Made by a program: the position numbers and the translations under genes. DNA of 13,160 nt, taken from the NCBI GenBank assembly GCA_007134115.1, contig SLLK01000352.1, positions 1 to 13,160 of the forward strand, read 5' to 3'. Below are positions 5,768 through 12,293 of this stretch, piece by piece. This DNA is from Gammaproteobacteria bacterium (GTDB lineage: Bacteria; Pseudomonadota; Gammaproteobacteria; UBA5335; SLRW01). The notes below the pieces were generated by a model. That model was given only the letters and a program-made list of their open reading frames with translations, was not told where the DNA came from and searched no databases. Each line of letters starts with the position of its first letter. Within the stretch, counting starts at the first letter, position 1.

Positions 5768-6779
5768 GCACCGAACAGCACGCGCCGACGGCGTTGCAGG
5801 CATCAGACCACAGCACAGCGGGCCCGCATCGCCGGCCCCGCTGCCTCGCGCTGCGGCCGGCGCTGTGCTTGTGCTTGCGGTATGGCTCGCCGGCTGCGCC
5901 GGCATCGGTCCGGAGTTGCGCGAGGCGCAGGAACGCTGGGAACAACCGCTGGCGGTCGGCGACGTTCCGTTTCACCCGGATGACGCTTACTACTGCGGCC
6001 CGGCCGCACTGGCCACGGTGCTGGGATGGGACGGCGCGGACCTGACGCCGGATGATCTGGCCCCGCATATCTATGCCCCCGACCGCCACGGCAGTCTGCA
6101 AACGGAAGTGGCTGCCGCGGCGCGGATGCACGGGCGTCTGGCCTATACACTGGATCCGTCACTGGACAGTCTGCTCGCCGAGCTTGCGGCGGGACGTCCC
6201 GTACTGGTGTTGCAGAATCTGGGACTCTCCTGGGCGCCGTCATGGCACTATGCTGTGGTGGTGGGTTACTCACCGGCCGAAGGCGACGTGACGCTGCGCT
6301 CCGGGGATCGTCGCGAACACCGTACGCGGCTGTCTGTGTTCATGCGCACCTGGCGACGTTCCGATCAATGGGCGCTGGTTGTATTGCCGCCCGGCGAACT
6401 ACCAGTGGCCGTCGATGCCGGTCGTTACAGTCGGGCAGTAGTGGGGCTGGAACGTGCCGGCCGCCAGACGGCGGCGCGCGAAGCATGGCGTGCCGGACAG
6501 CAGCGCTGGCCGGATGACGCCACCCAGGTGCTGGGTGAAGCCAACACCTATTACCGCGAAGAACGCTGGGCAGAAGCGGCGGAAGCTTACCGCAGGGGTG
6601 TGACACGCTTCCCGGAACACCCGGTCATGCACCACAACCTGGGGCTGGCCTTGCTTGAGACCGGCGATACAGCGCAGGCCCGGGCCGCCATCGAAACTGC
6701 CGTCGAGCTGGGAGGGCCGTTCGTACCACAGTTTCACGCCACCCTGCAGCGCCTGGATTGCACGAATAACCGATGTTGA
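5745..6779 (+). CDS. PA2778 family C39-like cysteine peptidase, TPR-containing lipoprotein
   Basis: This 344-residue protein has an unusually long hydrophilic start (about 40 residues), then a hydrophobic stretch and a lipobox LAGC with Cys51. It should therefore be lipid-anchored on the periplasmic side. Residues about 78-200 are a papain-like C39-type domain. Cys84 lies in DDAYYCGPAALATVLGW, His168 in SWHYAVVVGY and a candidate Asp188 in LRSGDR, giving the expected Cys-His-Asp triad. Residues about 225-330 contain TPR-like helical repeats (NTYYREERWAEAAEAYRRGV; HHNLGLALLETGDTAQARAA). The ATG at 5745 overlaps the previous gene and has GGGATGG upstream. A later start nearer the hydrophobic core (GTG codons around 5865) would give a more usual lipoprotein leader. 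The family is uncharacterised, and peptidase activity is inferred from the motifs. Confidence 0.87.
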   Translation: MSIPLRGRHRTARADGVAGIRPQHSGPASPAPLPRAAAGAVLVLAVWLAGCAGIGPELREAQERWEQPLAVGDVPFHPDDAYYCGPAALATVLGWDGADLTPDDLAPHIYAPDRHGSLQTEVAAAARMHGRLAYTLDPSLDSLLAELAAGRPVLVLQNLGLSWAPSWHYAVVVGYSPAEGDVTLRSGDRREHRTRLSVFMRTWRRSDQWALVVLPPGELPVAVDAGRYSRAVVGLERAGRQTAAREAWRAGQQRWPDDATQVLGEANTYYREERWAEAAEAYRRGVTRFPEHPVMHHNLGLALLETGDTAQARAAIETAVELGGPFVPQFHATLQRLDCTNNRC

Positions 6780-6810
6780 AATGGGGGCTGCACGCCCTGC
6801 TGATGGCAAC

Positions 6811-6816
6811 TATACT
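6811..6816 (+). promoter_or_regulatory. Possible -10 element for the DUF465 gene
   Basis: TATACT, five of six to consensus, lies about 30 bases after the preceding stop. The -35 is weak. Transcription from here would give a leader of about 100 bases containing the inverted repeats described separately. Confidence 0.35.
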
Positions 6817-6823
6817 CAGGGTA

Positions 6824-6886
6824 GCGGGTTCACCCCGCGGGTTGTGACGCATTCGTTGTTCACATCACCGCGGGTCCCGCGTCACA
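6824..6886 (+). repeat. Inverted repeats in the leader of the DUF465 gene
   Basis: GCGGG (6824-6828) and CCCGC (6834-6838) form a small hairpin. TGTGACGC (6843-6850) is perfectly complementary to GCGTCACA (6879-6886). The inner CGCGGG-T-CCCGCG is an alternative pairing. CCGCGGGT also occurs twice as a direct repeat. The sequence is clear; a role is not established. Confidence 0.45.
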
Positions 6887-6923
6887 CGGACTACTGGCCT
6901 TACTGCAAGCGAGGATAATGCCC

Positions 6924-7112
6924 ATGGCTTATTCGCAGGCCGCAACGGCTCATCTTGCGAAGCTCCGTGCGGAGCACCGTGATCTAGACGACAATATCGA
7001 CCGACTCGCCCATCACATCAACCCCGAAGCAATGGAACTCAACAGCCTCAAGCGACGCCGACTGCGTCTCAAGGATACGATCGTGCGTCTTGAGGGGCAG
7101 CTCAAGGGGTAG
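6924..7112 (+). CDS. YdcH/DUF465 family small protein
   Basis: A 62-residue, highly charged protein that is predicted to be entirely helical. It is typical of the DUF465 (YdcH) family of small coiled-coil proteins: AHLAKLRAEHRDLDDNIDRL, then LNSLKRRRLRLKDTIVRLEG, with leucine and isoleucine at heptad-like spacing. There is no signal peptide or membrane segment. The molecular function of the family is unknown. The ATG at 6924 is preferred over the in-frame ATG at 6918 because the GAGGA at 6911-6915 sits at a normal eight bases from the first and only two from the second. It is probably monocistronic, ending in a strong terminator. Confidence 0.88.
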   Translation: MAYSQAATAHLAKLRAEHRDLDDNIDRLAHHINPEAMELNSLKRRRLRLKDTIVRLEGQLKG

Positions 7113-7166
7113 GGCGGCCGGCATTTGCACCTGATGTTCGGGCATCGCTCAGGCGATGCGGCCGCC
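7113..7166 (+). repeat. Nested inverted repeats after the DUF465 gene
   Basis: GCATCGC (7142-7148) and GCGATGC (7153-7159) form a perfect hairpin with a TCAG loop. GGCGGCCG (7113-7120) and CGGCCGCC (7159-7166) can enclose it. It lies directly before the main terminator and may stabilise the mRNA 3' end. Confidence 0.5.
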
Positions 7167-7172
7167 GAAAGT

Positions 7173-7212
7173 AAAAAGCCCCCGTCCGATTCATCCGGAC
7201 GGGGGCTTTTTT
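7173..7212. terminator. Bidirectional rho-independent terminator
   Basis: GCCCCCGTCCG (7178-7188) pairs with CGGACGGGGGC (7196-7206) around a seven-base loop. It is flanked by AAAAA on the left and TTTTTT on the right. The structure therefore works on both strands and serves the convergent DUF465 and BCCT genes. It is the clearest terminator in the window. Confidence 0.95.
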
Positions 7213-7227
7213 AGCCGGAGTATCCGG

Positions 7228-8835
7228 CTATTTCCACTTGCCGTCGAGTATCAACAGCTTGCGCTCATGCTGCAGTCCCATAATCAGGCTGATACACATC
7301 AGCAGCAAGACCAGCGTGAACGGCAGACCCGCAGTAATGGCGCCTGCCTGCAGGGCATTGAGGGCCTGTTCGCCGCCCACCCAGAGCAGCACAGCCGCAA
7401 TCAACCCTTCCAGGGTGACCCAGTAAACGCGCTGGCCGTCCGGGGCATCGGTCTTGCCACCCGAGGTAATGGTGTCGATGACCAGCGAGCCGGAGTCCGA
7501 CGAGGTCACGAAGAACACCAGCACCAGGACCACGGCCACCGCCGCAGTAATACTGCTCAACGGCATGTGCTCCAGCATCTGGAACAGCGACAGTGAAGCG
7601 TCAGTGATGCCGCCGGCGAGTTCACCGATGCCGTCCTGCACCTGGCGCAGACCGGTCCCCCCGAAGGCACTCATCCAGAGCACCGTCACTGCGGTGGGCA
7701 CGAGAAGTACGGCAGTGAGGAACTCACGCACCGTGCGACCACGCGAAATGCGCGCAATGAACATGCCCACGAACGGCGACCAGGAAATCCACCAGGCCCA
7801 GTAGAAGATGGTCCAGGCATGATAGAAGGTCTGGTCCTCACGGCCGATGGGGTTACTCAGCGGGAACAGGTGCGCGGCATAGGAACCGGTGGTGGAGAAC
7901 ACCGTGGTAATGAACGCCACTGCGCCACCGGCGATAATCACAAACAGCATCAACAGTGCAGCCAGGCCGATATTGAAGTTACTCAGCACCTTGATCCCAC
8001 CGTGGATGCCGCGCAGCACCGACACCAGCGCAGCTGCGGTCACCCCGACAATAATGGCTATCTGGGTAGCCAGCGTATTGGGGACATCAAACAGGTAGTG
8101 CAGGCCACTCGCCGCCTGTTGCGCGCCCAGCCCCAGTGAGGTGGCCAGGCCGAATATGGTGGCAAGCACCGCCAGGGTATCGATCACATGGCCAATCGGG
8201 CCCCACACACGCTCGCCAAGCAGGGGGAAGAACGCCGAACGGATCGTCAGCGGCAGCCCCTTGTTGAAGGCAAAAAACGCCAGGGCCAGTGCGACCACAC
8301 CGTAAATGGCCCATGGGTGAAGGCCCCAGTGGTACATGGTCCCACCCATCGCGGCGCGGGCGCCTTCAGGTGTATGGCCTTCGACGCCCAGCGGGGTACC
8401 GAACCATTCGGTGAAATAACCCACCGGCTCGGAAACCGCCCAGAACATGAGCCCGATGCCCATGCCGGCCGCAAACAGCATGCCAAACCACGACAGGGTG
8501 GAAAACGAAGGTTTGGCGTCAGGACCGCCCAGCCGTATCTTGCCCAGCGGCAGCACAATCAGTGCCAGGCACACCAGTACGAAGATGTTGGCGGCGGTCA
8601 GGAAGAACCAGTCGAAGGTCTCGATGGACCAGTCCTTGGCACCGTCAAGTGCGTTGTTGGCGAGCTCCGGGAAGATCAGTGTCCCGATCACGAACAGCAG
8701 GATCAGGATGGAGCTCACGGCGAAGACGGGGTGGTGGATGTCCAGCCCCATGGGTGTGATGTTGTCTTCGCCTATATCATGGTTGGTTTGGTAGTCGGAT
8801 TCGAGTTCTCTTATGAGTTTTTTGCGATCAGTCAC
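7228..8835 (-). CDS. BCCT family transporter, probably for glycine betaine
   Basis: This 535-residue inner-membrane protein has the multi-segment BCCT/LeuT-like fold and probably imports a trimethylammonium compatible solute with a cation. The glycine-rich GMGIGLMFWAVSEP motif (residues 124-137) resembles BetP rather than the GIGID form of choline-type BetT. The aromatic box known from BetP is intact: Trp170, Trp175 and Tyr178 in YHWGLHPWAIYG, and Trp348, Trp349 and Trp352 in YWAWWISWSPFVG. ARISRGRTVREF and DSGSLVIDTITSGG are further family signatures. The C-terminal tail after the last segment is short (about 15 residues), without the long osmosensing tail of C. glutamicum BetP. The GTG at 8835 (VTDRKK) is chosen because GGGAGAAG lies five bases upstream. 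Upstream open sequence does not look coding. Substrate choice is inferred. Confidence 0.92.
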   Translation of the reverse strand: MTDRKKLIRELESDYQTNHDIGEDNITPMGLDIHHPVFAVSSILILLFVIGTLIFPELANNALDGAKDWSIETFDWFFLTAANIFVLVCLALIVLPLGKIRLGGPDAKPSFSTLSWFGMLFAAGMGIGLMFWAVSEPVGYFTEWFGTPLGVEGHTPEGARAAMGGTMYHWGLHPWAIYGVVALALAFFAFNKGLPLTIRSAFFPLLGERVWGPIGHVIDTLAVLATIFGLATSLGLGAQQAASGLHYLFDVPNTLATQIAIIVGVTAAALVSVLRGIHGGIKVLSNFNIGLAALLMLFVIIAGGAVAFITTVFSTTGSYAAHLFPLSNPIGREDQTFYHAWTIFYWAWWISWSPFVGMFIARISRGRTVREFLTAVLLVPTAVTVLWMSAFGGTGLRQVQDGIGELAGGITDASLSLFQMLEHMPLSSITAAVAVVLVLVFFVTSSDSGSLVIDTITSGGKTDAPDGQRVYWVTLEGLIAAVLLWVGGEQALNALQAGAITAGLPFTLVLLLMCISLIMGLQHERKLLILDGKWK

Positions 8836-8899
8836 AATGTCTTCTCCCGAATTGTTCCAAGAGCAGGACCTGATCACCGGCATTACGCCGCCTTGAGAG

Positions 8900-8950
8900 G
8901 GCCGGCTTGGTGCCGGCCACACACCCGTCTGCCACTGGCGAGTGCCAGTG
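8900..8950 (-). repeat. Two perfect hairpins in the BCCT leader
   Basis: GGCCGGC (8900-8906) pairs with GCCGGCC (8912-8918) around a five-base loop. CACTGGC (8933-8939) pairs with GCCAGTG (8944-8950) around GAGT. Neither is followed by a T tract on the minus strand, so they are not ordinary terminators. Confidence 0.55.
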
Positions 8951-8995
8951 CGGTACAGCGATGGCGGACTACCAGGATCAGGGACTCGACGGTTC

Positions 8996-9044
8996 CCCGC
9001 GGCGCCTGATCACCGTGCGTGATATATCGCAGCGGTGCCGCGGG
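8996..9044 (-). repeat. Nested inverted repeat upstream of the BCCT gene
   Basis: CCCGCGGC (8996-9003) and GCCGCGGG (9037-9044) are perfectly complementary. Inside them CACCG (9011-9015) pairs with CGGTG (9033-9037), and TGCG (9016-9019) with CGCA (9028-9031). At the centre is the palindrome GATATATC. It lies at the likely 5' end of the BCCT transcript. Confidence 0.55.
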
Positions 9045-9055
9045 CATCGAACCTG

Positions 9056-9084
9056 AACGTATCCTGTACGAAGGACCCTGACAA
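9056..9084 (-). promoter_or_regulatory. Candidate sigma-70 promoter for the BCCT gene
   Basis: On the minus strand TTGTCA (plus 9079-9084) and TACGTT (plus 9056-9061) are separated by 17 bases. The -35 matches five of six, but the -10 is weak. It would give a leader of about 215 bases. Confidence 0.35.
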
Positions 9085-9131
9085 AACATCAGCTCCGGGT
9101 CAAATCCTGAAAACGGTTGCGCCGGAAGCCG

Positions 9132-9169
9132 GCCGGTGCTGCCACGGACCAATCCGTGACGGCACCGGC
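9132..9169 (-). terminator. Stem-loop after the aldehyde dehydrogenase gene
   Basis: GCCGGTGC (9132-9139) pairs with GCACCGGC (9162-9169). An inner CACGGA (9143-9148) pairs with TCCGTG (9153-9158) around CCAA. It begins eight bases past the minus-strand stop. Only a short T tract (GTTTTC) lies further on, so it may act as a stabilising or weak terminating hairpin. Confidence 0.55.
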
Positions 9170-9176
9170 GACCGTC

Positions 9177-10619
9177 CTAACGCAGGAACAGACGATAGAT
9201 CAAACGGTGCATGAAGCGCCCGTAGGGTGGGTAGGCAAACTTCATGCTGTTGAAGCGGGGACGCTCGAATACGGACTTGGCGTGACTGAAGGTCAGAAAG
9301 CCCTCGTGGCCATGATAGTGGCCGATGCCCGAGGGGCCGATGCCACCAAAGGGCATGTCGTCCTGGGCCACATGGGACAACGCATCGTTGATACAGGCGC
9401 CGCCGGAATGGGTATGTTCGAGCACCCAGGCCGCCCGCTTCTTGTCGTAGTCGAAGTAGTACAGTGCCAGCGGGCGCGGTCGCTCGTTAACGTAACGCAG
9501 CGCATCGTCAAGCGTATCGTAGGGCACCACCGGCAACAGCGGGCCGAATATTTCCTCCTGCATGACGCGCATATCGTCGTTGACGTCGAGGATCAGTTGC
9601 GGCGGCATCTTGCGCCCCTGGTCAAAACGTTCAGCGGCGGGATTGATCTCGATCAGGCGTGCGCCATGCTTGCGCGCATCGGCCACCACGTCCTGCAGCC
9701 GCTGGTGCTGGCGTTCATTAACGATGCTCGTGTAGTCGCCGTTACCCGCCAGCGTGGGATACATCTGCGCGACGGTGTCCTTCACATGGCTGACAAACTC
9801 GTCTACGCGCTCACGCGGACACAACACGTAGTCCGGCGCCACACAGGTCTGGCCGGCATTGACCATCTTGCCGAAGATCATGCGCGGCACGGCGTCCTTC
9901 ATGGGCATGTCAGCGCTGATGATCGCCGGGGACTTGCCACCCAGCTCCAGCGTGACCGGCGTCAGGTTTTCTGCGGCCGCCTTCATCACCAGCTTGCCGA
10001 CGTGCGTGGAGCCGGTGAACAACAGGTGATCAAAGGGCCGTGCGGAAAACGCCGCAGCGACATCCGCCTCACCGGTCAAAACCGCCACCTGGTCTTCATC
10101 AAAAGTCGCCGCGATCATGCGTTCGATCACTTCAGCGGTGGCCGGGGTGAACTCCGACATCTTGATCATCACCCGGTTGCCGGCAGCGAGAGCGCCGGTG
10201 AGGGGGCCGACAGCCAGATAGACGGGATAATTCCAGGGCACGATGACGCCCACCATACCGACCGGCTGATACACTACGCGTGCCTTCGCCGGCGCAAACT
10301 GTTGGCCGACCTTGCGCCGTGACGGTTTCATCCATTTGCGAACATGCTTTACGGCATAATCGATACCGGCCAGCGCAGGCATGATCTCGGCCAGTCGCGT
10401 CTCGTCCGAAGAGCGGCAGCTGAAGTCCTGATTGACGGCGGCTACCAGTTCGTCCTGGTACTCAAGCAGACGCTTGCGGAGTTTTTTGAGATCCGCGATA
10501 CGCTGAGCAGCGGGAGGCATCGGCTGTGCGTTACAGGCAGCACGCTGCGCAGCGAAAATGCGATCCAGTGCATCAATCTGTCGTGATGTGTTCTGTACCT
10601 GAGAAACTTTTGCGACCAT
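9177..10619 (-). CDS. Aldehyde dehydrogenase, class 3-like (coniferyl-aldehyde dehydrogenase type)
   Basis: This 480-residue NAD(P)-dependent dehydrogenase oxidises an aldehyde to the carboxylate. All catalytic residues are visible: the oxyanion Asn130 in VGVIVPWNYPVYL, Lys153 in MIKMSE, the general base Glu225 in LELGGKSPAI and the nucleophile Cys259 in NAGQTCVAPDYV. EEIFGPLLPVV and PFGGIGPSGIGHYHG complete the signature set. The QTCVAPDYV form and the short length place it with class 3-type enzymes, many of which are annotated as coniferyl-aldehyde dehydrogenases; the real substrate cannot be told. The C-terminus ends in a basic, hydrophobic helix (RFMHRLIYRLFLR) that could touch the membrane. 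The ATG at 10619 has AGGAGA upstream. The divergent TetR gene is its likely regulator. Confidence 0.93.
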   Translation of the reverse strand: MVAKVSQVQNTSRQIDALDRIFAAQRAACNAQPMPPAAQRIADLKKLRKRLLEYQDELVAAVNQDFSCRSSDETRLAEIMPALAGIDYAVKHVRKWMKPSRRKVGQQFAPAKARVVYQPVGMVGVIVPWNYPVYLAVGPLTGALAAGNRVMIKMSEFTPATAEVIERMIAATFDEDQVAVLTGEADVAAAFSARPFDHLLFTGSTHVGKLVMKAAAENLTPVTLELGGKSPAIISADMPMKDAVPRMIFGKMVNAGQTCVAPDYVLCPRERVDEFVSHVKDTVAQMYPTLAGNGDYTSIVNERQHQRLQDVVADARKHGARLIEINPAAERFDQGRKMPPQLILDVNDDMRVMQEEIFGPLLPVVPYDTLDDALRYVNERPRPLALYYFDYDKKRAAWVLEHTHSGGACINDALSHVAQDDMPFGGIGPSGIGHYHGHEGFLTFSHAKSVFERPRFNSMKFAYPPYGRFMHRLIYRLFLR

Positions 10620-10696
10620 GGTCGTCTCCTCGTAGCGTCCCTGTTCGTGTTGTCATGGATCAGCGTGCACCCTGGGGCGACGCCCTATGCCAACTA

Positions 10697-10725
10697 GTAG
10701 TAGAGTATGAGCTCTAAAGTGTCAA
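10697..10725 (-). promoter_or_regulatory. Aldehyde dehydrogenase promoter with embedded inverted repeat
   Basis: On the minus strand a perfect TTGACA (plus 10720-10725) is followed after 17 bases by TACTAC (plus 10697-10702). The spacer holds the inverted repeat TAGAG-TATGAG-CTCTA (plus 10701-10716). That places a candidate operator exactly where a bound repressor would block RNA polymerase. ACTAGT next to it is another small palindrome. Confidence 0.5.
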
Positions 10726-10800
10726 CAAGGCGTATCCGGAGCAGCCCGGCACCAACGGCCGCCAGCACAGAAGTCACCAAGCCAGCACAAGGGAATTGTC

Positions 10801-11511
10801 ATGAAAACCCGTGAACGGATCATTGAAACCAGCCTGCACCTGTTCAACGAGCGCGGCGAGCGTTCGGTGACCACCAACCACATCGCTGCGGAGCTGGGCA
10901 TCAGCCCGGGCAACCTCTATTACCATTTTCGCAACAAGGCGGACATCATCTACGCGCTGTTTGAACACTATGAGGCGCGTGTTGCCAACTACCTCGCCGT
11001 GGATCTGGAACGGCCGCTGGTCATGGAAGACAAGGCGCGTTATCTGGAGGATACTTTCCACGTGGTGTGGGATTTTCGCTTTCTCTATCGAGACCTGGCG
11101 CATCTGCTCGAACAGGATGAGCGCCTGCGCGGGCGCTATGGCGAATTCGTCACGCATGCCATGGGCCAGGTCCTGGAGCTGCTGCGCCACGCGCGCGACT
11201 CGGGCCTGATGCAATTGCGCGATGAGGATATAGAACCCCTGGCCACCAACATGTGGGTGGTGCTCACAGCGTGGATCAGCTTCCTGCAGGGTACGTTGAC
11301 CCACAACAGCAGCGCACCGACGATCACCCGCGCGATGGTAGGGCGGGGCATATACCAGGTGATTTGCCTGGAAGCGCCTTACCTTTCCTCCGAGGCCCGC
11401 CTGTATCTGCCGCGCCTCAAAGAGGCCTGGCTGGATGCCGAAGAACCCGGGCAACACCGGCTGTTCGCCGACCAGCCGCCGCGCTCCGGCTCGGCGGGCG
11501 GCAAGCGCTGA
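10801..11511 (+). CDS. TetR family transcriptional regulator
   Basis: This 236-residue protein begins with a classical TetR DNA-binding domain: TRERIIETSLHLFNERG, then TTNHIAAELGISPGNLYYHF, with the recognition helix around residues 35-43, followed by RNKADII. The C-terminal part (FRFLYRDLAHLLEQDERLRGRY) resembles the ligand-binding domain of the subgroup with Pfam PF13972-type ends. The final 25 residues are charged and probably disordered. AAGGGAA lies about five bases before the ATG. It is divergent from the aldehyde dehydrogenase gene, with 181 bases between the two start codons holding the candidate operator. It is therefore probably a repressor of that gene and of itself. The inducing ligand is unknown; an aldehyde or fatty-acid-like compound would be a guess. 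Confidence 0.92.
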   Translation: MKTRERIIETSLHLFNERGERSVTTNHIAAELGISPGNLYYHFRNKADIIYALFEHYEARVANYLAVDLERPLVMEDKARYLEDTFHVVWDFRFLYRDLAHLLEQDERLRGRYGEFVTHAMGQVLELLRHARDSGLMQLRDEDIEPLATNMWVVLTAWISFLQGTLTHNSSAPTITRAMVGRGIYQVICLEAPYLSSEARLYLPRLKEAWLDAEEPGQHRLFADQPPRSGSAGGKR

Positions 11512-11515
11512 GTAT

Positions 11516-12250
11516 ATGACCGGGCAGAGCGATATGCCGGCCTACCTGGTGCGCGTTTCCGCGCGTGCGCGTCGCCCCAGTATCCGGGTCACGCCACGGC
11601 GTGGCGTGGAGATCGTTCTGCCGCGTGGTATGTCGATCGAGCACGGACACGCACTGGCCGCACGTCGGCGCGAATGGATACGGCAGACAGTGGAGCGGCT
11701 GCGCCTGCGCGGCCTGGCGGCCTGGGAGCAGACGGCGGGCATCCCTGACGACATCTGTTTCCAGGCCACCGGGACACGGCTGACAGTGACCGGCCGAACG
11801 CTGCCCGCGGACCAGGCGGGCTACGTCAGAGACAGCGCAGAAGAGGGCATCGTGCACATGGGATGCCCGGAGGGTGCGATTCCTGCACAGGCATTGCATG
11901 GCTGGCTGATCAACCAGGGCCGCAAGCATCTGTCACCATGGCTGTCGGCACTGGCCATGGCCCATGATCTGCGTTACCAGCGGGTCCGGGTGGCCGGACA
12001 ACACACACTGTGGGGCAGTTGCTCAGCGCGGGGCACCATCAGTCTGAACTATCGCCTGTTGTTCATGCCGCCCCGGCTGGCCCGCTACGTCATGCTCCAC
12101 GAGCTGGCCCACCTGGTACACCGCAATCATTCGCGGCGTTTCTGGGCCACGCTGGAGACCATGTGCCCGGGCGCCGCAGTGCTTGATCGCGAATTACGCA
12201 GTGGCGCACGCCATGTACCGGCCTGGGTAGAGATGCTGCGCAGTCGCTAG
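11516..12250 (+). CDS. YgjP-like (DUF45) metallopeptidase domain protein
   Basis: This 244-residue protein belongs to the YgjP/DUF45 zinc metallopeptidase-like family. The zinc site is HELAHLVHRNHSRRFW, with His195, Glu196 and His199 forming HExxH and His205 a probable third ligand. The family's LWGSCSARGTISLNYRLLFMP precedes it. The N-terminal half has the typical beta-rich region starting with RPSIRVTPRRGVEIVLP, followed by a basic helix (AARRREWIRQTVERLRLRG). There is no signal peptide, so it is probably cytoplasmic. The ATG at 11516 lies four bases after the TetR stop, which suggests co-transcription; an in-frame ATG at 11534 is an alternative, and neither has a strong ribosome binding site. 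The open frame continues upstream into the TetR gene but is then antisense to nothing known. Substrates of this family are not established here. Confidence 0.9.
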   Translation: MTGQSDMPAYLVRVSARARRPSIRVTPRRGVEIVLPRGMSIEHGHALAARRREWIRQTVERLRLRGLAAWEQTAGIPDDICFQATGTRLTVTGRTLPADQAGYVRDSAEEGIVHMGCPEGAIPAQALHGWLINQGRKHLSPWLSALAMAHDLRYQRVRVAGQHTLWGSCSARGTISLNYRLLFMPPRLARYVMLHELAHLVHRNHSRRFWATLETMCPGAAVLDRELRSGARHVPAWVEMLRSR

Positions 12251-12268
12251 TGCGTGTTGCAGTGAGGC

Positions 12269-12293
12269 CCTGAGCGCCCGGGCACCGCTCAGG
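12269..12293. terminator. Hairpin between the YgjP-like gene and hflD
   Basis: CCTGAGCG (12269-12276) and CGCTCAGG (12286-12293) are perfectly complementary around a nine-base GC-rich loop. The right arm overlaps the hflD stop codon. No T tract follows on either strand, so it may be a stabilising or attenuating hairpin for the two convergent genes. Confidence 0.5.

Larger units (their letters stand above)
8836..9176. other. Gene-free 341-base region between BCCT and aldehyde dehydrogenase
   Basis: I see no gene here. From right to left it holds a hairpin just past the aldehyde dehydrogenase stop, a candidate minus-strand promoter (9056-9084), a nested inverted repeat (8996-9044), and two perfect seven-base-pair hairpins (8933-8950 and 8900-8918). 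The BCCT ribosome binding site lies at 8841-8848. CCTGATCACCG occurs twice as a direct repeat (8869-8879 and 9005-9015). Frames open on either strand have no recognisable protein and lack ribosome binding sites. Confidence 0.7.

Noticed and set aside
8188..9009. Plus-strand open frame opposite the BCCT gene and its leader
   Set aside because: Its His/Gln/Arg-rich translation is typical of an antisense shadow, and the BCCT gene is unambiguous.
8883..9152. Minus-strand open frame of about 89 codons in the region upstream of BCCT
   Set aside because: It has no ribosome binding site or recognisable protein features, and its codons run through perfect hairpins that look like leader structure.
9117..10322. 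Long plus-strand open frame (about 400 codons) opposite the aldehyde dehydrogenase
   Set aside because: It is the antisense of a clear dehydrogenase with every catalytic motif. Its translation is His/Arg/Gln-rich with no recognisable domain.
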